A stretch of 41,499 nt of DNA from a virus. The stretch spans positions 1-41,499 of IMG/VR virus record IMGVR_UViG_3300040801_001811. One strand, written 5' to 3'. Position numbers and translations under genes: made by a program. This document shows positions 31,603 through 39,925 of the stretch, one piece after another; the stretch's first letter is position 1, and every line of letters begins with the position of its first letter. Below the pieces are notes generated by a model that was not told the origin of the DNA, ran no database searches, and saw nothing but the letters and a program-made list of their open reading frames with translations.

Positions 31603-32199
31603 ATGGCCACACAAACGATCATTGAAGGTGGTCTACAGTTCCTTGCGGGTCCTCTGCTTGGGAACATGATCATCTATATGCCGTATGAAACTACTGAGGG
31701 TGGACAGACTGTCTATAAAGACGGTTGGACTTACTATTCAGTGTTTCAAGACTCGGTAGCGCAAAACATCACCAATGTTCAGATTGTCAACAACATCGCT
31801 GCGAGGAATGCGCTCAACCCAACAACAAACATTCAAGTTTACGTTGTTGACGCTTCAGATGATCCACTGGTCTCAAGTGGTGGTGCATTCTATATTTACC
31901 AGACATCGAATGACAGTTGGCTTCTTACAAGTTCAGCTGGTGTTTCAACTGGTATTCAAGAGACATTTGAAACTGTCTCTAAAAACATGACAGCCAGAGC
32001 CGGCACGATTGTTTATACGCCAGCTGGCGATATTTCAGCAATTGATTTTGGAGGTATAGTCAAAACCTTGAATTACAATATCGATAATAATATCGAGTCA
32101 ATTGTACTTTCTGGGCCAAGTCTTCCTCCCGGTATCCAACTCACTAAAACTTTTACCTATAACGTCAATGGCGATATAGAGAGCTGGAGCTATTCATAA
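31603..32199 (+). CDS. Probable virion structural protein, tail-fibre region
   Basis: I chose ATG 31603 (198 aa) with CAGGGGGTCATC upstream. The open frame extends further upstream to 31360 without a ribosome-binding site. The protein is beta-rich and Thr/Asn/Ser/Gly-heavy (IQVYVVDASDDPLVSSGGAFYIYQ), typical of phage tail or fibre proteins, without Cys. Its stop overlaps the next start (TAATG), so the two are co-translated. Exact role unknown. Confidence 0.5.
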   Translation: MATQTIIEGGLQFLAGPLLGNMIIYMPYETTEGGQTVYKDGWTYYSVFQDSVAQNITNVQIVNNIAARNALNPTTNIQVYVVDASDDPLVSSGGAFYIYQTSNDSWLLTSSAGVSTGIQETFETVSKNMTARAGTIVYTPAGDISAIDFGGIVKTLNYNIDNNIESIVLSGPSLPPGIQLTKTFTYNVNGDIESWSYS

Positions 32200-33725
32200 T
32201 GGGTACAGTCACTTCGCAGCTTACACGGCTTGGCGATATGGAAGGTACTCTGACCTCTGTTTCTATCGGTGGCGGTCAGGGTGCATCAGCCAACACCGAT
32301 ATTTTCTTGCAAGGCGCGCAATCACTTGCACGTCGTACATCTAACGTAACGTTAGGTGGTTTTCTTTATGATGATGGTGCTGGTAATAACGTTTCTGCCG
32401 CTAACACGCATGTAGGTTTGTGGGTATGGGTTACTCACTATGCCGTGTTGACAGACCTGCGAGCGAGACTTGCAGACGGTGGCAATAGTAACAACTATGA
32501 TGAACATCAGTTTCCCCTCACCGAATATCCAAATGAGGGCGGCTGGGTTCGTATATGGGTAGACGTTTCAAGGACGCCGGAGGCGACAGGTGGGACAGGT
32601 TTAACACTGACCAATCTTCGATACTTTGGACCTGTTATTTCTATTCCAGCGGTTGGTGGTAACGCTCAGAACTTGGTACTCGACGCTGTTGATGCAACGG
32701 CTACAGGTCTTTTGCTAACAGGTACAACTTCTGTTTTCAGTGACCTTGTTACCGCTGATGCAAACGCCACTAACAAGTATGGTGTTATTTCATCTCTCTC
32801 TGGTATTCTCTTTTGCCGCGCCCGAATCACGATCGGTTCAGCAACCGCAACTGAGTTTAGTGAGAGTAACTTCGTTTTGATTTTCCCTCAGCAAGCCCTT
32901 GTGTCTAACACGTTCATGGGGTTAACTGTTGACCTTCAAAACGCTGCAACTGACGTAGAGTTTATTGCAGGTTCTTTCCAGTCACCGGGTGCCAAGAAAG
33001 GTGACTTTATAGTGACAGGCACAGCGGGTATTTTGCTTGTAGACGGATGCACGTTTACGGGTATGAGAATCCTTACCTTAACCTCAGCTGTAACTTTCAC
33101 AGACAATATCCTGCAAACATCTGGACTACTGACACAGTCAGGCGCAGAGATTCAGAATTGTTCTTTTGTTGCTGGAAGCGGCACTGCCTCAGTGCTTTGT
33201 GATGACATTACCAAGTTAACAGATTGCTCCTTTGTTAGCTCAGGTACAGGTCACGCAATCGAGGGTTTCTCCGCGGCTGGCGACTACACCCTCACTAACC
33301 TCACCTTTAGCGGTTATGCCTCAGTAAACGGTACGACTGGTAACGAAACTATTTACGTTACAGCTACAACCGGAACTGTGAACCTTACCGTTATTGGCGG
33401 CTCTGTACCATCGATCAGAACAGCTGGAGCCACAGTCAACGTTATTGCTGGTTTGGTTACAATTACCATTGAAGCAAACGTCTCTCTGGTGGATGCTGAA
33501 ATCCGAATTTATGATTTGGATAACAATCCAACCGGATCTTATGGTACAGAACTTTCTGGAGTAGAATCACATAACGCTGCCACGTATGTTTTTAATGCGA
33601 GTAGTAGTAATTTGATTCATATCCAGATCATGAAGAGCGGGTTTGAAGAGTACGGTCAATCCTACACCGTGCCTTCGGTATCCTCTACCGTAAACGTAAA
33701 CCTCAGACTTGACGTAAACGCCTGA
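32199..33725 (+). CDS. Probable tail fibre or spike protein with beta-helix-like repeats
   Basis: The 508-aa product is Thr/Ser/Gly/Val-rich and almost Lys-free in its central part. Residues about 240-420 contain irregular repeats of short strands separated by Asn/Gly/Ser turns (for example GILLVDGCTFTGMRILTLTS, VTFTDNILQTSGLL). That pattern is typical of right-handed parallel beta-helix spikes. A C-terminal domain (about residues 425-508) is immunoglobulin-like in composition, with alternating strands. It is probably a receptor-binding or fibre component. It forms a cluster with the genes at 31603, 33739 and 35252. No catalytic residues can be assigned. Confidence 0.55.
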   Translation: MGTVTSQLTRLGDMEGTLTSVSIGGGQGASANTDIFLQGAQSLARRTSNVTLGGFLYDDGAGNNVSAANTHVGLWVWVTHYAVLTDLRARLADGGNSNNYDEHQFPLTEYPNEGGWVRIWVDVSRTPEATGGTGLTLTNLRYFGPVISIPAVGGNAQNLVLDAVDATATGLLLTGTTSVFSDLVTADANATNKYGVISSLSGILFCRARITIGSATATEFSESNFVLIFPQQALVSNTFMGLTVDLQNAATDVEFIAGSFQSPGAKKGDFIVTGTAGILLVDGCTFTGMRILTLTSAVTFTDNILQTSGLLTQSGAEIQNCSFVAGSGTASVLCDDITKLTDCSFVSSGTGHAIEGFSAAGDYTLTNLTFSGYASVNGTTGNETIYVTATTGTVNLTVIGGSVPSIRTAGATVNVIAGLVTITIEANVSLVDAEIRIYDLDNNPTGSYGTELSGVESHNAATYVFNASSSNLIHIQIMKSGFEEYGQSYTVPSVSSTVNVNLRLDVNA

Positions 33726-33738
33726 CAGTAGATAATCG

Positions 33739-35241
33739 ATGGCGCTCATTGACCATACCAACTTTGCTGCTAACCTCAAGCAGTCTACCCAACCACGCGG
33801 TTCTACACCAGACGGCAACATCTATTTTGACGTTGCTAATAACCGCATTCAGCTTATTGGTGAAGATGAACTCGCAACCGTCGATTTCGGCGGTGGCGCA
33901 GTAACAAACCCGTTGAATAACTTCGACGGCATCACCATGCGGGCGCTGTATAACTTTGAAAACCAGGAACGTCGTCTTGATGAAGAACTGCGTAAGTACA
34001 AGCGTGGTACTGACGGTGACTTCCGATTCGCTGGTGCTTACAACTTTGTAAACGGTGTGAAGCTTGACGGTACTGACCGTAATAAAGTTCGTGGTTCCGG
34101 TTTCCAGGAATTCGCTGACACCGGCGATGGTCAAACTGACGTAGACCGTATCTATCACGGTGTGGTATCTCTGGTACCAATTCAGCCAACCACCACCCCG
34201 TACTGGGCATTGGTTACTGATACCGCCGAAGCTACACTGCAGTCCGCTACCTGGGCCGACTTTGTTCGTGCAGGTGACATCAACGAAGTTGTACAGGTAT
34301 TTGGCGATACGGCTAACGGCGACGCCACTGCTGGTGATTTCGACTTTACCACCCGCGTACTTGTTGTACGTGTTCGTTCGTGGGGTTATAACCCAGGTGA
34401 AACAACCTCTGTCGCGTCCGGTGTATCCGAATTCTCCGGCTTCTCGGCAGGTTACGGTGTGGGTGAATCTATTAACCCCGCCAACATCTACGATATCGCG
34501 GATGTCTTTGGTGGTGCTGCGATTGCACCGTTCACCGGCATGTCCCTTGAGGCGCTGGTATCTCCTCAAGTTGAGACCGGTTTCAACGAAGCCGATGGTG
34601 ATTTCACCTGGGTTCTGAACAATGCCAACAACGCCACGGTTCAGGAATGCGCAGCTTATCTTGATGCTGTGACTCTCCAGGATTCCGACATCGATGATGG
34701 CGCTGGTACCTATAACGGTCGTAATGGTCGTGTATGGTATACCCGTAACGCCGCAGGTAAAGTTGTAACGGCATCTATTGACGGTGCTGGTCTTTTCATC
34801 GAAGGTCTTTCGACCGCTGAGAAGCAGAACGTAATCTTCACCGACGATAATGGTAACCAGAAGACCTATCCGTTCTTCCCGGAAATCCAGATTTCTGTCG
34901 GTGCTGCTGCTGCTGCTGATTCTTTGGCATGGTATCATGTGTTCTACGTGGATGGTGTAGCCACAGATGACTTTGATACAGCTAATGCTGTAACAGTTAA
35001 CGATAGCAGCGGCACGCCTGTTAAAGGTAACGTTCAGGCGAACATTGTTGGTGGTCGTATTAACTTCGCATACGCCTACGATACCAACACCCAGGCTGGC
35101 TTGTCGGCTGGCGCGGATAAAGACATGGTCGTTATCGTTGAAGGTGATGGCGGTGCTGCCCAGGCTATTACTTACTTCACGGTGACACGTACCACGATTA
35201 TCCCTGTCACATGTGCGCCGGCGGTAGATACCAACGCGTAA
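33739..35241 (+). CDS. Probable virion structural protein, 500 aa
   Basis: The product is Gly/Asp/Ala/Thr-rich and beta-heavy with few Lys, and a helical stretch near residues 60-95 (NFENQERRLDEELRKYKRG) suggests an oligomerisation segment. Gene-optimal codons (GGT, GCT, CGT, AAC) suggest high expression, consistent with a major virion component. The start ATG 33739 is weakly supported, with GTAGATAATCG upstream. The gene stands in the fibre cluster and has a strong GGAGTGAG context at its end for the next gene. A fibre, collar or decoration protein is most likely. It is not assignable further. Confidence 0.5.
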   Translation: MALIDHTNFAANLKQSTQPRGSTPDGNIYFDVANNRIQLIGEDELATVDFGGGAVTNPLNNFDGITMRALYNFENQERRLDEELRKYKRGTDGDFRFAGAYNFVNGVKLDGTDRNKVRGSGFQEFADTGDGQTDVDRIYHGVVSLVPIQPTTTPYWALVTDTAEATLQSATWADFVRAGDINEVVQVFGDTANGDATAGDFDFTTRVLVVRVRSWGYNPGETTSVASGVSEFSGFSAGYGVGESINPANIYDIADVFGGAAIAPFTGMSLEALVSPQVETGFNEADGDFTWVLNNANNATVQECAAYLDAVTLQDSDIDDGAGTYNGRNGRVWYTRNAAGKVVTASIDGAGLFIEGLSTAEKQNVIFTDDNGNQKTYPFFPEIQISVGAAAAADSLAWYHVFYVDGVATDDFDTANAVTVNDSSGTPVKGNVQANIVGGRINFAYAYDTNTQAGLSAGADKDMVVIVEGDGGAAQAITYFTVTRTTIIPVTCAPAVDTNA

Positions 35242-35251
35242 GGAGTGAGTC

Positions 35252-35698
35252 ATGCCAGTTGTAGCCAGTGTTGACTACGTGAATAAACGGATTTATTTAT
35301 CCGCTGATACGGTTGGCGTGCCGCTGGATACCCTGGATGTCTATAAGGAAGTAAGGGCACTCAGACGATCAACGGAAGATCATCGTAGATTCAGACCTAT
35401 GGTGATCGCTGGTGGTAATATCGCGAAAATTCCCGGTGTTACTTTTACCCAGCCATACGTGCAGTTGTTATTTGGCTGTCGTATTGTTCCATTTGATACA
35501 CCGCATTCATTGCGTGTTATCCGAGATACATTCACGGATGACGGCGTAGTGGGTGCTGGTGTATTCGATCGTAGCACGTTGTCGTCAAACATCGATATTG
35601 ATTATGACGTACAGGCCGTTGAAGTGAGATTGGTGGGTGCTGAAGATAATGAGGAAATCCTCAGGAAACTCAGACAGCTAATTGCACTTTCTGTTTAA
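35252..35698 (+). CDS. Phage structural protein, tail-fibre-associated type
   Basis: The 148-aa product has the layout of a common protein next to phage tail fibres: an N-terminal IYL strand, a helix with DVYKEVRALRR, then RRFRPMVIAGGNI and a strand with LLFGCRIVP followed by LRVIRD. Such proteins usually have an x-W-R-x-W-x-x-W segment and an fflRN-x-x-GWRi block. Here the corresponding positions are FTQPYVQLLFGCRIV. The RBS is AAGGAGTGAGTC. It ends with a helical tail (EEILRKLRQLIALSV). A bidirectional terminator follows. Confidence 0.55.
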   Translation: MPVVASVDYVNKRIYLSADTVGVPLDTLDVYKEVRALRRSTEDHRRFRPMVIAGGNIAKIPGVTFTQPYVQLLFGCRIVPFDTPHSLRVIRDTFTDDGVVGAGVFDRSTLSSNIDIDYDVQAVEVRLVGAEDNEEILRKLRQLIALSV

Positions 35699-35699
35699 G

Positions 35700-35732
35700 C
35701 ATAAGCCCAGGGGAATTCCCCTGGGCATTATG
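35700..35732. terminator. Terminator with CATAA/TTATG arms
   Basis: CATAA (35700-35704) and GCCCAGGGGAA (35705-35715) pair with TTCCCCTGGGC (35716-35726) and TTATG (35728-35732), with one unpaired A and essentially no loop. It is the same design as at 8972-9003. Confidence 0.8.
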
Positions 35733-35758
35733 TCGCGTTACTCAAATCAATTATAAAC

Positions 35759-35776
35759 ACATATCACCTACATGTC
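35759..35776 (+). promoter_or_regulatory. Early-type promoter element of the HD-domain gene
   Basis: ACATATCACCTA (35759-35770) followed by CATGTC carries a T-to-C change in the core relative to the chmA element. It lies 23 nt upstream of the start codon at 35793. Confidence 0.55.
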
Positions 35777-35792
35777 AACAAAGGAGAAACAA

Positions 35793-36395
35793 ATGTCACT
35801 AAGAGATGATCTAATGGCTGACTTCAAAGGTCAGTATGCCATCAACGACCCGGGACATCGGGAAGAGCATTTCATCAAGGTTGAAGAAGCTGGTCTTCGT
35901 ATAACCAAAAGATTGAAGAGTGATGCTTGGTGGGATGAGGATTTGGTTATTCTGTTTGCTTGGCTGCATGATCTGTTCAGTTGGAGCAGGATCAACCACC
36001 ACCAGATGAGCGCGTTCTGGGTTAGGACAACTAACTACAAACACGTGGCTTTCCTGTCAGACAATGTAAGGGAGCTGTTGGCGCGAGCTTGTGAGGAACA
36101 CCGCGCAAGTTATAAGGGTGGCTATAGTAGTTTGTTTAGTCAAGCCATGGCCGCCGCCGACCGCGGTATTCCTGACATGGGGAAAATAGAAGAGATGGTC
36201 GAAAGATCAATTCAATACCACATGGCGGGGATGGGTGGTGAGGTAGTATCGTCATCAGTCGAGGCTAGAAAGATTGCTATTGCTCACGTTAAACACAAGT
36301 ATGGTAGCAATGGGTATGCTCGCTGGCCTGATCTGACAAAAGAGCTCTTTGGTGAAGAATTGAAAGATCTTCAACATGCAATTGATAATTTTTAA
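35793..36395 (+). CDS. HD-domain phosphohydrolase-like protein
   Basis: The 200-aa product starts at ATG 35793, with AAAGGAGAAACAA upstream. An ATG at 35772 in frame overlaps the promoter element. HD superfamily ligands are visible: H22 and H26 (GHREEHF), H59-D60 (AWLHDLF), a helix with EEHRASY, and a distal Asp (AAADRG). HD proteins hydrolyse nucleotides or cyclic messengers. Phage members include nucleotide pyrophosphohydrolases and anti-defence nucleotidases. It is transcribed from an early-type promoter next to small accessory genes and a macrodomain gene, so an anti-defence or nucleotide-pool role is plausible but unproven. Confidence 0.68.
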   Translation: MSLRDDLMADFKGQYAINDPGHREEHFIKVEEAGLRITKRLKSDAWWDEDLVILFAWLHDLFSWSRINHHQMSAFWVRTTNYKHVAFLSDNVRELLARACEEHRASYKGGYSSLFSQAMAAADRGIPDMGKIEEMVERSIQYHMAGMGGEVVSSSVEARKIAIAHVKHKYGSNGYARWPDLTKELFGEELKDLQHAIDNF

Positions 36396-36415
36396 TATTG
36401 GTCCCAGGAGGACTT

Positions 36416-36742
36416 ATGGTAACTGAAAAAGAGAAAGAGAATCTGGACAAACTGGCGGCTCTCCTTAAGAAACTGGATGAGAGTGACATCCAGCCGGTGG
36501 AGGGCGATGAAAGCGAATCAGTGGGATGGTGGGATAACAATGAAGGGTGTGACCCACTTCTCGAGGAGATCGAGGGCGAAGCTGACGCATGTCTCATTAC
36601 CGACAAAGGTACCCCCCATTATCGGGCACATCAATATCTTCGAGAAACACACGGGTTCCGTGTGAAGCCCGGTGAGACCGATAGCTTCGGCTGGTTGACG
36701 GGTGTCATCGTCACCAAGCGCGGTTATCTGGTTTACGGGTAA
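36416..36742 (+). CDS. Small acidic unknown protein, 108 aa
   Basis: I chose ATG 36416, with CCAGGAGGACTT directly upstream. The product is very acidic in residues 1-60 (many Glu/Asp) and ends with a beta-rich part (GVIVTKRGYLVYG). It follows the HD-domain gene with a short gap and is followed by a terminator, so it is probably co-transcribed. The family is not recognised. Its acidity could reflect DNA or RNA mimicry, but that is speculation. Confidence 0.55.
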   Translation: MVTEKEKENLDKLAALLKKLDESDIQPVEGDESESVGWWDNNEGCDPLLEEIEGEADACLITDKGTPHYRAHQYLRETHGFRVKPGETDSFGWLTGVIVTKRGYLVYG

Positions 36743-36750
36743 CGGCATAA

Positions 36751-36779
36751 AGAGGGGATCACTCCCCTCTTTTTTTTTC
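36751..36779 (+). terminator. Intrinsic terminator after the accessory pair
   Basis: AGAGGGGA (36751-36758) pairs with TCCCCTCT (36763-36770) around TCAC, followed by TTTTTTTT. It is preceded by the CGGCATAA lead-in shared with other terminators. The minus-strand macrodomain gene ends at 36778 and may use the same hairpin. Confidence 0.88.
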
Positions 36780-37242
36780 ACTTTATGTAGACGTAAACTG
36801 GAATAGGGATCTTATCAAGGTACTTATATACCAAAGGTAACACCTCCTTATCCCAATCTAATCCACCTAAGCCACACCCTAGACGCGGAATGGCTAACGA
36901 TGTAATGTTAAGTTCCTCCCACGACTGCGATAACAATTTAAGGTTGTGTTCAACCCATTCAATCCTCGACGGATCTTTCCAATGTTTCTTTGTTGGAAAA
37001 CAAAGTATTTGTCGCCCATCCGGTAACTTATAAACCCAGAGAGAGGTTACCTTGAGTTTAGAGCTACGGCAAGCTTGTCTATACGCATGCAAAAGACCCG
37101 GGTATTCTCGGGCCATAGTTTTTGCAAGACCAGCACCCATTACGCCAACCACGTTAACCGGACACGTAAGGGTTTGACATTCAGATAACATGATGTCACC
37201 GTCTGTTATCCCTAAGTGCCCGACTTCATCGTATATTGTCAT
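36778..37242 (-). CDS. DarG-like macrodomain protein
   Basis: The 154-aa product (start ATG at 37242 overlapping the upstream TGA, with AGGGAAATCACTGTG before it) is a stand-alone macrodomain. Visible blocks: GDI (residues 15-17), CPVNVVGVMGAGLA (27-40) matching the ADP-ribose-binding N-x-x-G-x-MG-x-G loop, CFPTKKHWKDPS, and AIPRLGCGLGGLDW. The last two closely resemble the DarG antitoxin macrodomain, which removes ADP-ribose from thymidine in DNA modified by the DarT toxin. No DarG C-terminal extension and no DarT-type gene are present here. A likely role is protecting phage DNA from host DarT-type defence or reversing ADP-ribosylation. It is a family-level inference. Confidence 0.85.
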   Translation of the reverse strand: MTIYDEVGHLGITDGDIMLSECQTLTCPVNVVGVMGAGLAKTMAREYPGLLHAYRQACRSSKLKVTSLWVYKLPDGRQILCFPTKKHWKDPSRIEWVEHNLKLLSQSWEELNITSLAIPRLGCGLGGLDWDKEVLPLVYKYLDKIPIPVYVYIK

Positions 37243-37643
37243 CACAGTGATTTCCCTAACTTTGTAAGCTCCCGCATAGTGTTTTCAGCCTGAGGTGCTT
37301 CACGTTGAACATCGTCAGCAGCAAGCTTTAGCAGATACTCGGTTATATGTCTTGGGTATAGCAAGAATTTATCAAGCGTAATCCCAAAGCGTTTATTGAT
37401 CTCATAAACCTTGTATCGCCATATCTTGTTCTGTATAGGACCAAACGAATGAATATCTTCTTTAGGTCTAACAGACACATAGCTCAAAGGACCCAGCGAC
37501 GGATCATCATCCGTGGTAATACCATAAGCGTTTTGATAAGCACGTTGTCTTAAAATTTCAAACGTGATATTATCAATCTTATCTCCACTTTGTTCCAGTG
37601 AAGTTATAAGCTCTTTTAAACGATCCAGCCACTGACCAGTCAC
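37242..37643 (-). CDS. Unknown protein co-transcribed with the macrodomain gene
   Basis: The 133-aa product is helical and charged, with a central polar segment (DDDPSLGPLSYVSVRPKED) and no recognisable catalytic motif. It overlaps the downstream macrodomain gene by a shared ATGA, so the two are translated together. It is too short and lacks the NAD-binding or catalytic features expected of a DarT-type toxin. A partner or independent accessory protein is likely. Confidence 0.55.
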   Translation of the reverse strand: MTGQWLDRLKELITSLEQSGDKIDNITFEILRQRAYQNAYGITTDDDPSLGPLSYVSVRPKEDIHSFGPIQNKIWRYKVYEINKRFGITLDKFLLYPRHITEYLLKLAADDVQREAPQAENTMRELTKLGKSL

Positions 37644-37711
37644 GTCCCCTAAACCAAAGCTTGGGTATATGACATGGCCGGTAGTTGGATCGTCGCTTAT
37701 GGTTAATGGGT

Positions 37712-39430
37712 TTAAGCTCCCAGGATGATCCTCCGGCGCTGTAGGGTAAAAAAAACGTTTGTCACATCAACCGGAATGATGTAACGATGCGAAGAATCAG
37801 ATTCATCGCCTTGCGGCTTACCGCAAGAAGGGCAGGAGTATCTCGGGATACCAATCATTGAGATAGTGGAATAATCAATATAATTACCCACCTCCTCAAA
37901 GAACTTATCTCTCAACTCATCCTGACCAGTTAGAGTTGTCAAAATGCGGTCAATGGTGTCACGAGAATCAATGTAGTTCTCATCCCCACTTGGAAGTGTG
38001 ACAAGAATCTTGTCAACCCAGTGAGCAAACTGACGCAACATAGTGACGTTACCTTGCGCCATGATGCGTCTCTCACGATCTTCACCTTTAGCGGTTGAGC
38101 CAAAGTTTTCTTCGATCATGTTAACAATACTTTCAATCCAGCTGTACCCGGAAGTGATGTATTCTTCAATACTGGGTACACGTAGAATCATTTTCAGTTT
38201 TGGTGTAAACTCAACAGTCTTCTTTTTACCGTATTTCAGATCTGACTGGTAGAGCATAACGTGCTCATTGGTATGCTTTGCACGACGATTCACCATATGC
38301 TTCTTTTGCGCATGTGTTAACGCTTCGCGATCTGTCCAGCAAAGGCGCGGCAAGTAAAGCATCGCTTCTTCAACGTGTTGACATTCAGTCGGACTTGCAA
38401 TACAGGGTCTGCGGTAGGGATAACCGTTAGGGTAAATAGCGCATGCCAAACCCCACAGCAAAATAGGAATATCTGTTGCACGGATAATCTTCTTAAGATT
38501 CTCTGGACGAGTATCTTTTAAAGATGCGTCATAAATGTGATCGAGTGCAAAGTTAACCAGATGGTTCACCATGTAGACCGATGTGTTTGAATAGACTAAA
38601 CCGCTGGTCATATTGCCAAGAGCAATCTTTTCATCAGCCAGTCGCTGATCCAAAAGCAAAAGATCAGAATCAGTAGGCGCTTTAATACTCACCCAGATAC
38701 CAGAATGCCACAGAGGGATCTGCACGATAGATCCCAGACCAAGTGCTCCAAGTACCTGGAACATCGCTGCATCACCGGAAAGTTTACCGTTTTCACCTTC
38801 ACCTGAGATCTTAGGTGCGCCCGCTGCTAGCCGCACACCCTCAATTTCAACAGACTGCATCCAGTTCGATGTCTCTTTACTAAGAGACTTCAAGAGTGCA
38901 TTACCTGCCACCAGATTATCGATACCGTCTTTAATAGCCTGGGCCCACTCAGCGCCTTCCTTCGCACTAATTAATTCCGTCTTTGGAATAGCTTCGGCCA
39001 GTTTATTAAACTCTTCAACCGAGTGACGAAGAAAAGAAACGTAGTGACGTTTATCAATTTCTTCACCATCCTTAGCTTTAGGAAGCGTACCCTGCACATC
39101 GCGTTCAATCGTGATGTTGTGTGGTACTTTATCCAGGTATTCGACTTCGGTATCTTGCGATTCCTCGATCTCACCCAAAACCGCAGCAAAGGCCGCTTCT
39201 TCAAGTGCTTTGTTTTTTTCATCTTCAACCGCACTAGCGTACGGCGAGACATCATCACGGTGTTCATCAGACTCGTATTCAATCACCGGTGGTGTTGAAT
39301 CATCAACTTCAACTTCAGTTTCAGCTTCAACATCTTCCACCAATGTTTCAGTTTGCTCGTCTTCTTGAGTTTCGATAGACGGTACCGCAACGGTTTCTTC
39401 TTCCTGTGATGGTTTTTGTTCATCGTGCAT
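37712..39430 (-). CDS. Conserved hypothetical protein with acidic N-terminus and zinc-ribbon-like end
   Basis: The 572-aa product begins with about 95 residues that are extremely Glu/Asp/Thr-rich and probably disordered. A folded helical region follows (about 100-560), with a Cys-containing central segment (YPYRRPCIASPTECQHVEE). Near the C-terminus, CPSCGKPQ is a C-x-x-C knuckle that could be half of a zinc ribbon, with the second half not obvious. It is the second gene of a minus-strand pair. Such proteins in large myophages are often baseplate or head-assembly factors, but no clear homologue is recognised. Confidence 0.58.
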   Translation of the reverse strand: MHDEQKPSQEEETVAVPSIETQEDEQTETLVEDVEAETEVEVDDSTPPVIEYESDEHRDDVSPYASAVEDEKNKALEEAAFAAVLGEIEESQDTEVEYLDKVPHNITIERDVQGTLPKAKDGEEIDKRHYVSFLRHSVEEFNKLAEAIPKTELISAKEGAEWAQAIKDGIDNLVAGNALLKSLSKETSNWMQSVEIEGVRLAAGAPKISGEGENGKLSGDAAMFQVLGALGLGSIVQIPLWHSGIWVSIKAPTDSDLLLLDQRLADEKIALGNMTSGLVYSNTSVYMVNHLVNFALDHIYDASLKDTRPENLKKIIRATDIPILLWGLACAIYPNGYPYRRPCIASPTECQHVEEAMLYLPRLCWTDREALTHAQKKHMVNRRAKHTNEHVMLYQSDLKYGKKKTVEFTPKLKMILRVPSIEEYITSGYSWIESIVNMIEENFGSTAKGEDRERRIMAQGNVTMLRQFAHWVDKILVTLPSGDENYIDSRDTIDRILTTLTGQDELRDKFFEEVGNYIDYSTISMIGIPRYSCPSCGKPQGDESDSSHRYIIPVDVTNVFFTLQRRRIILGA

Positions 39431-39433
39431 GAC

Positions 39434-39925
39434 TTACACCCTTATCTGTTGTTCCGGGGGGAGAACGGTATTGATGATGTCGAGGATGTTCAACAAGTTA
39501 TCAATTACCACTGTCTGGTATGAAGCATTCCAATTCTCGTACTTCTCACCAATCATGATAGCGTTTAACAAGTCATCGGGACTGTCAGCCGCGCCAGACT
39601 TACCCTGCCACATGCTACGGATTTGAGCAAGCTGTCCCTGATACTCACGCACGTCTTTCAACAAGATTGCTGACAGGCGAGCAAGCTCTGAACGATTGGT
39701 TACTTTATCAGTAATTTCTTTATTGCGTATTACCGGAGCAATACGTGTTGGCAATAGCAACATGCCTTCACAATCAGCATGTAGACTTGCCACATCAGAC
39801 CAGCAAAGGCGTGAAGATTGTTGTGCTTGTTGCTTAGCGATCTCACGCGATTTTACTTCACGCGTCTTCTCGCTACGAGTCTTTTTTCTACGCTCAGCGG
39901 GCGCTTTGGTTTCATGTTTGTGCAT
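39434..39925 (-). CDS. Unknown protein with a basic N-terminus, 163 aa
   Basis: Residues 1-36 are highly basic (Lys/Arg-rich: HKHETKAPAERRKKTRSEK). The remainder is helical and Leu/Ile-rich. The gene lies 3 nt upstream of the 37712-39430 gene, so both form a minus-strand operon. The basic start could bind nucleic acid or serve as a flexible tag. The start has CAAAGGTAGTCTACA before ATG. Function unknown. Confidence 0.55.
   Translation of the reverse strand: MHKHETKAPAERRKKTRSEKTREVKSREIAKQQAQQSSRLCWSDVASLHADCEGMLLLPTRIAPVIRNKEITDKVTNRSELARLSAILLKDVREYQGQLAQIRSMWQGKSGAADSPDDLLNAIMIGEKYENWNASYQTVVIDNLLNILDIINTVLPPEQQIRV

Noticed and set aside
33703-35253. Long open frame antisense to the 33739 structural gene (516 codons)
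   Set aside because: Same reason: biased codons of the sense gene leave the opposite strand open. Composition is implausible for a protein and no start signal is present.
37242-37643. DarT-type toxin partner of the macrodomain gene
   Set aside because: It is too short (133 aa) and lacks ADP-ribosyltransferase features. The overlap shows only co-translation.
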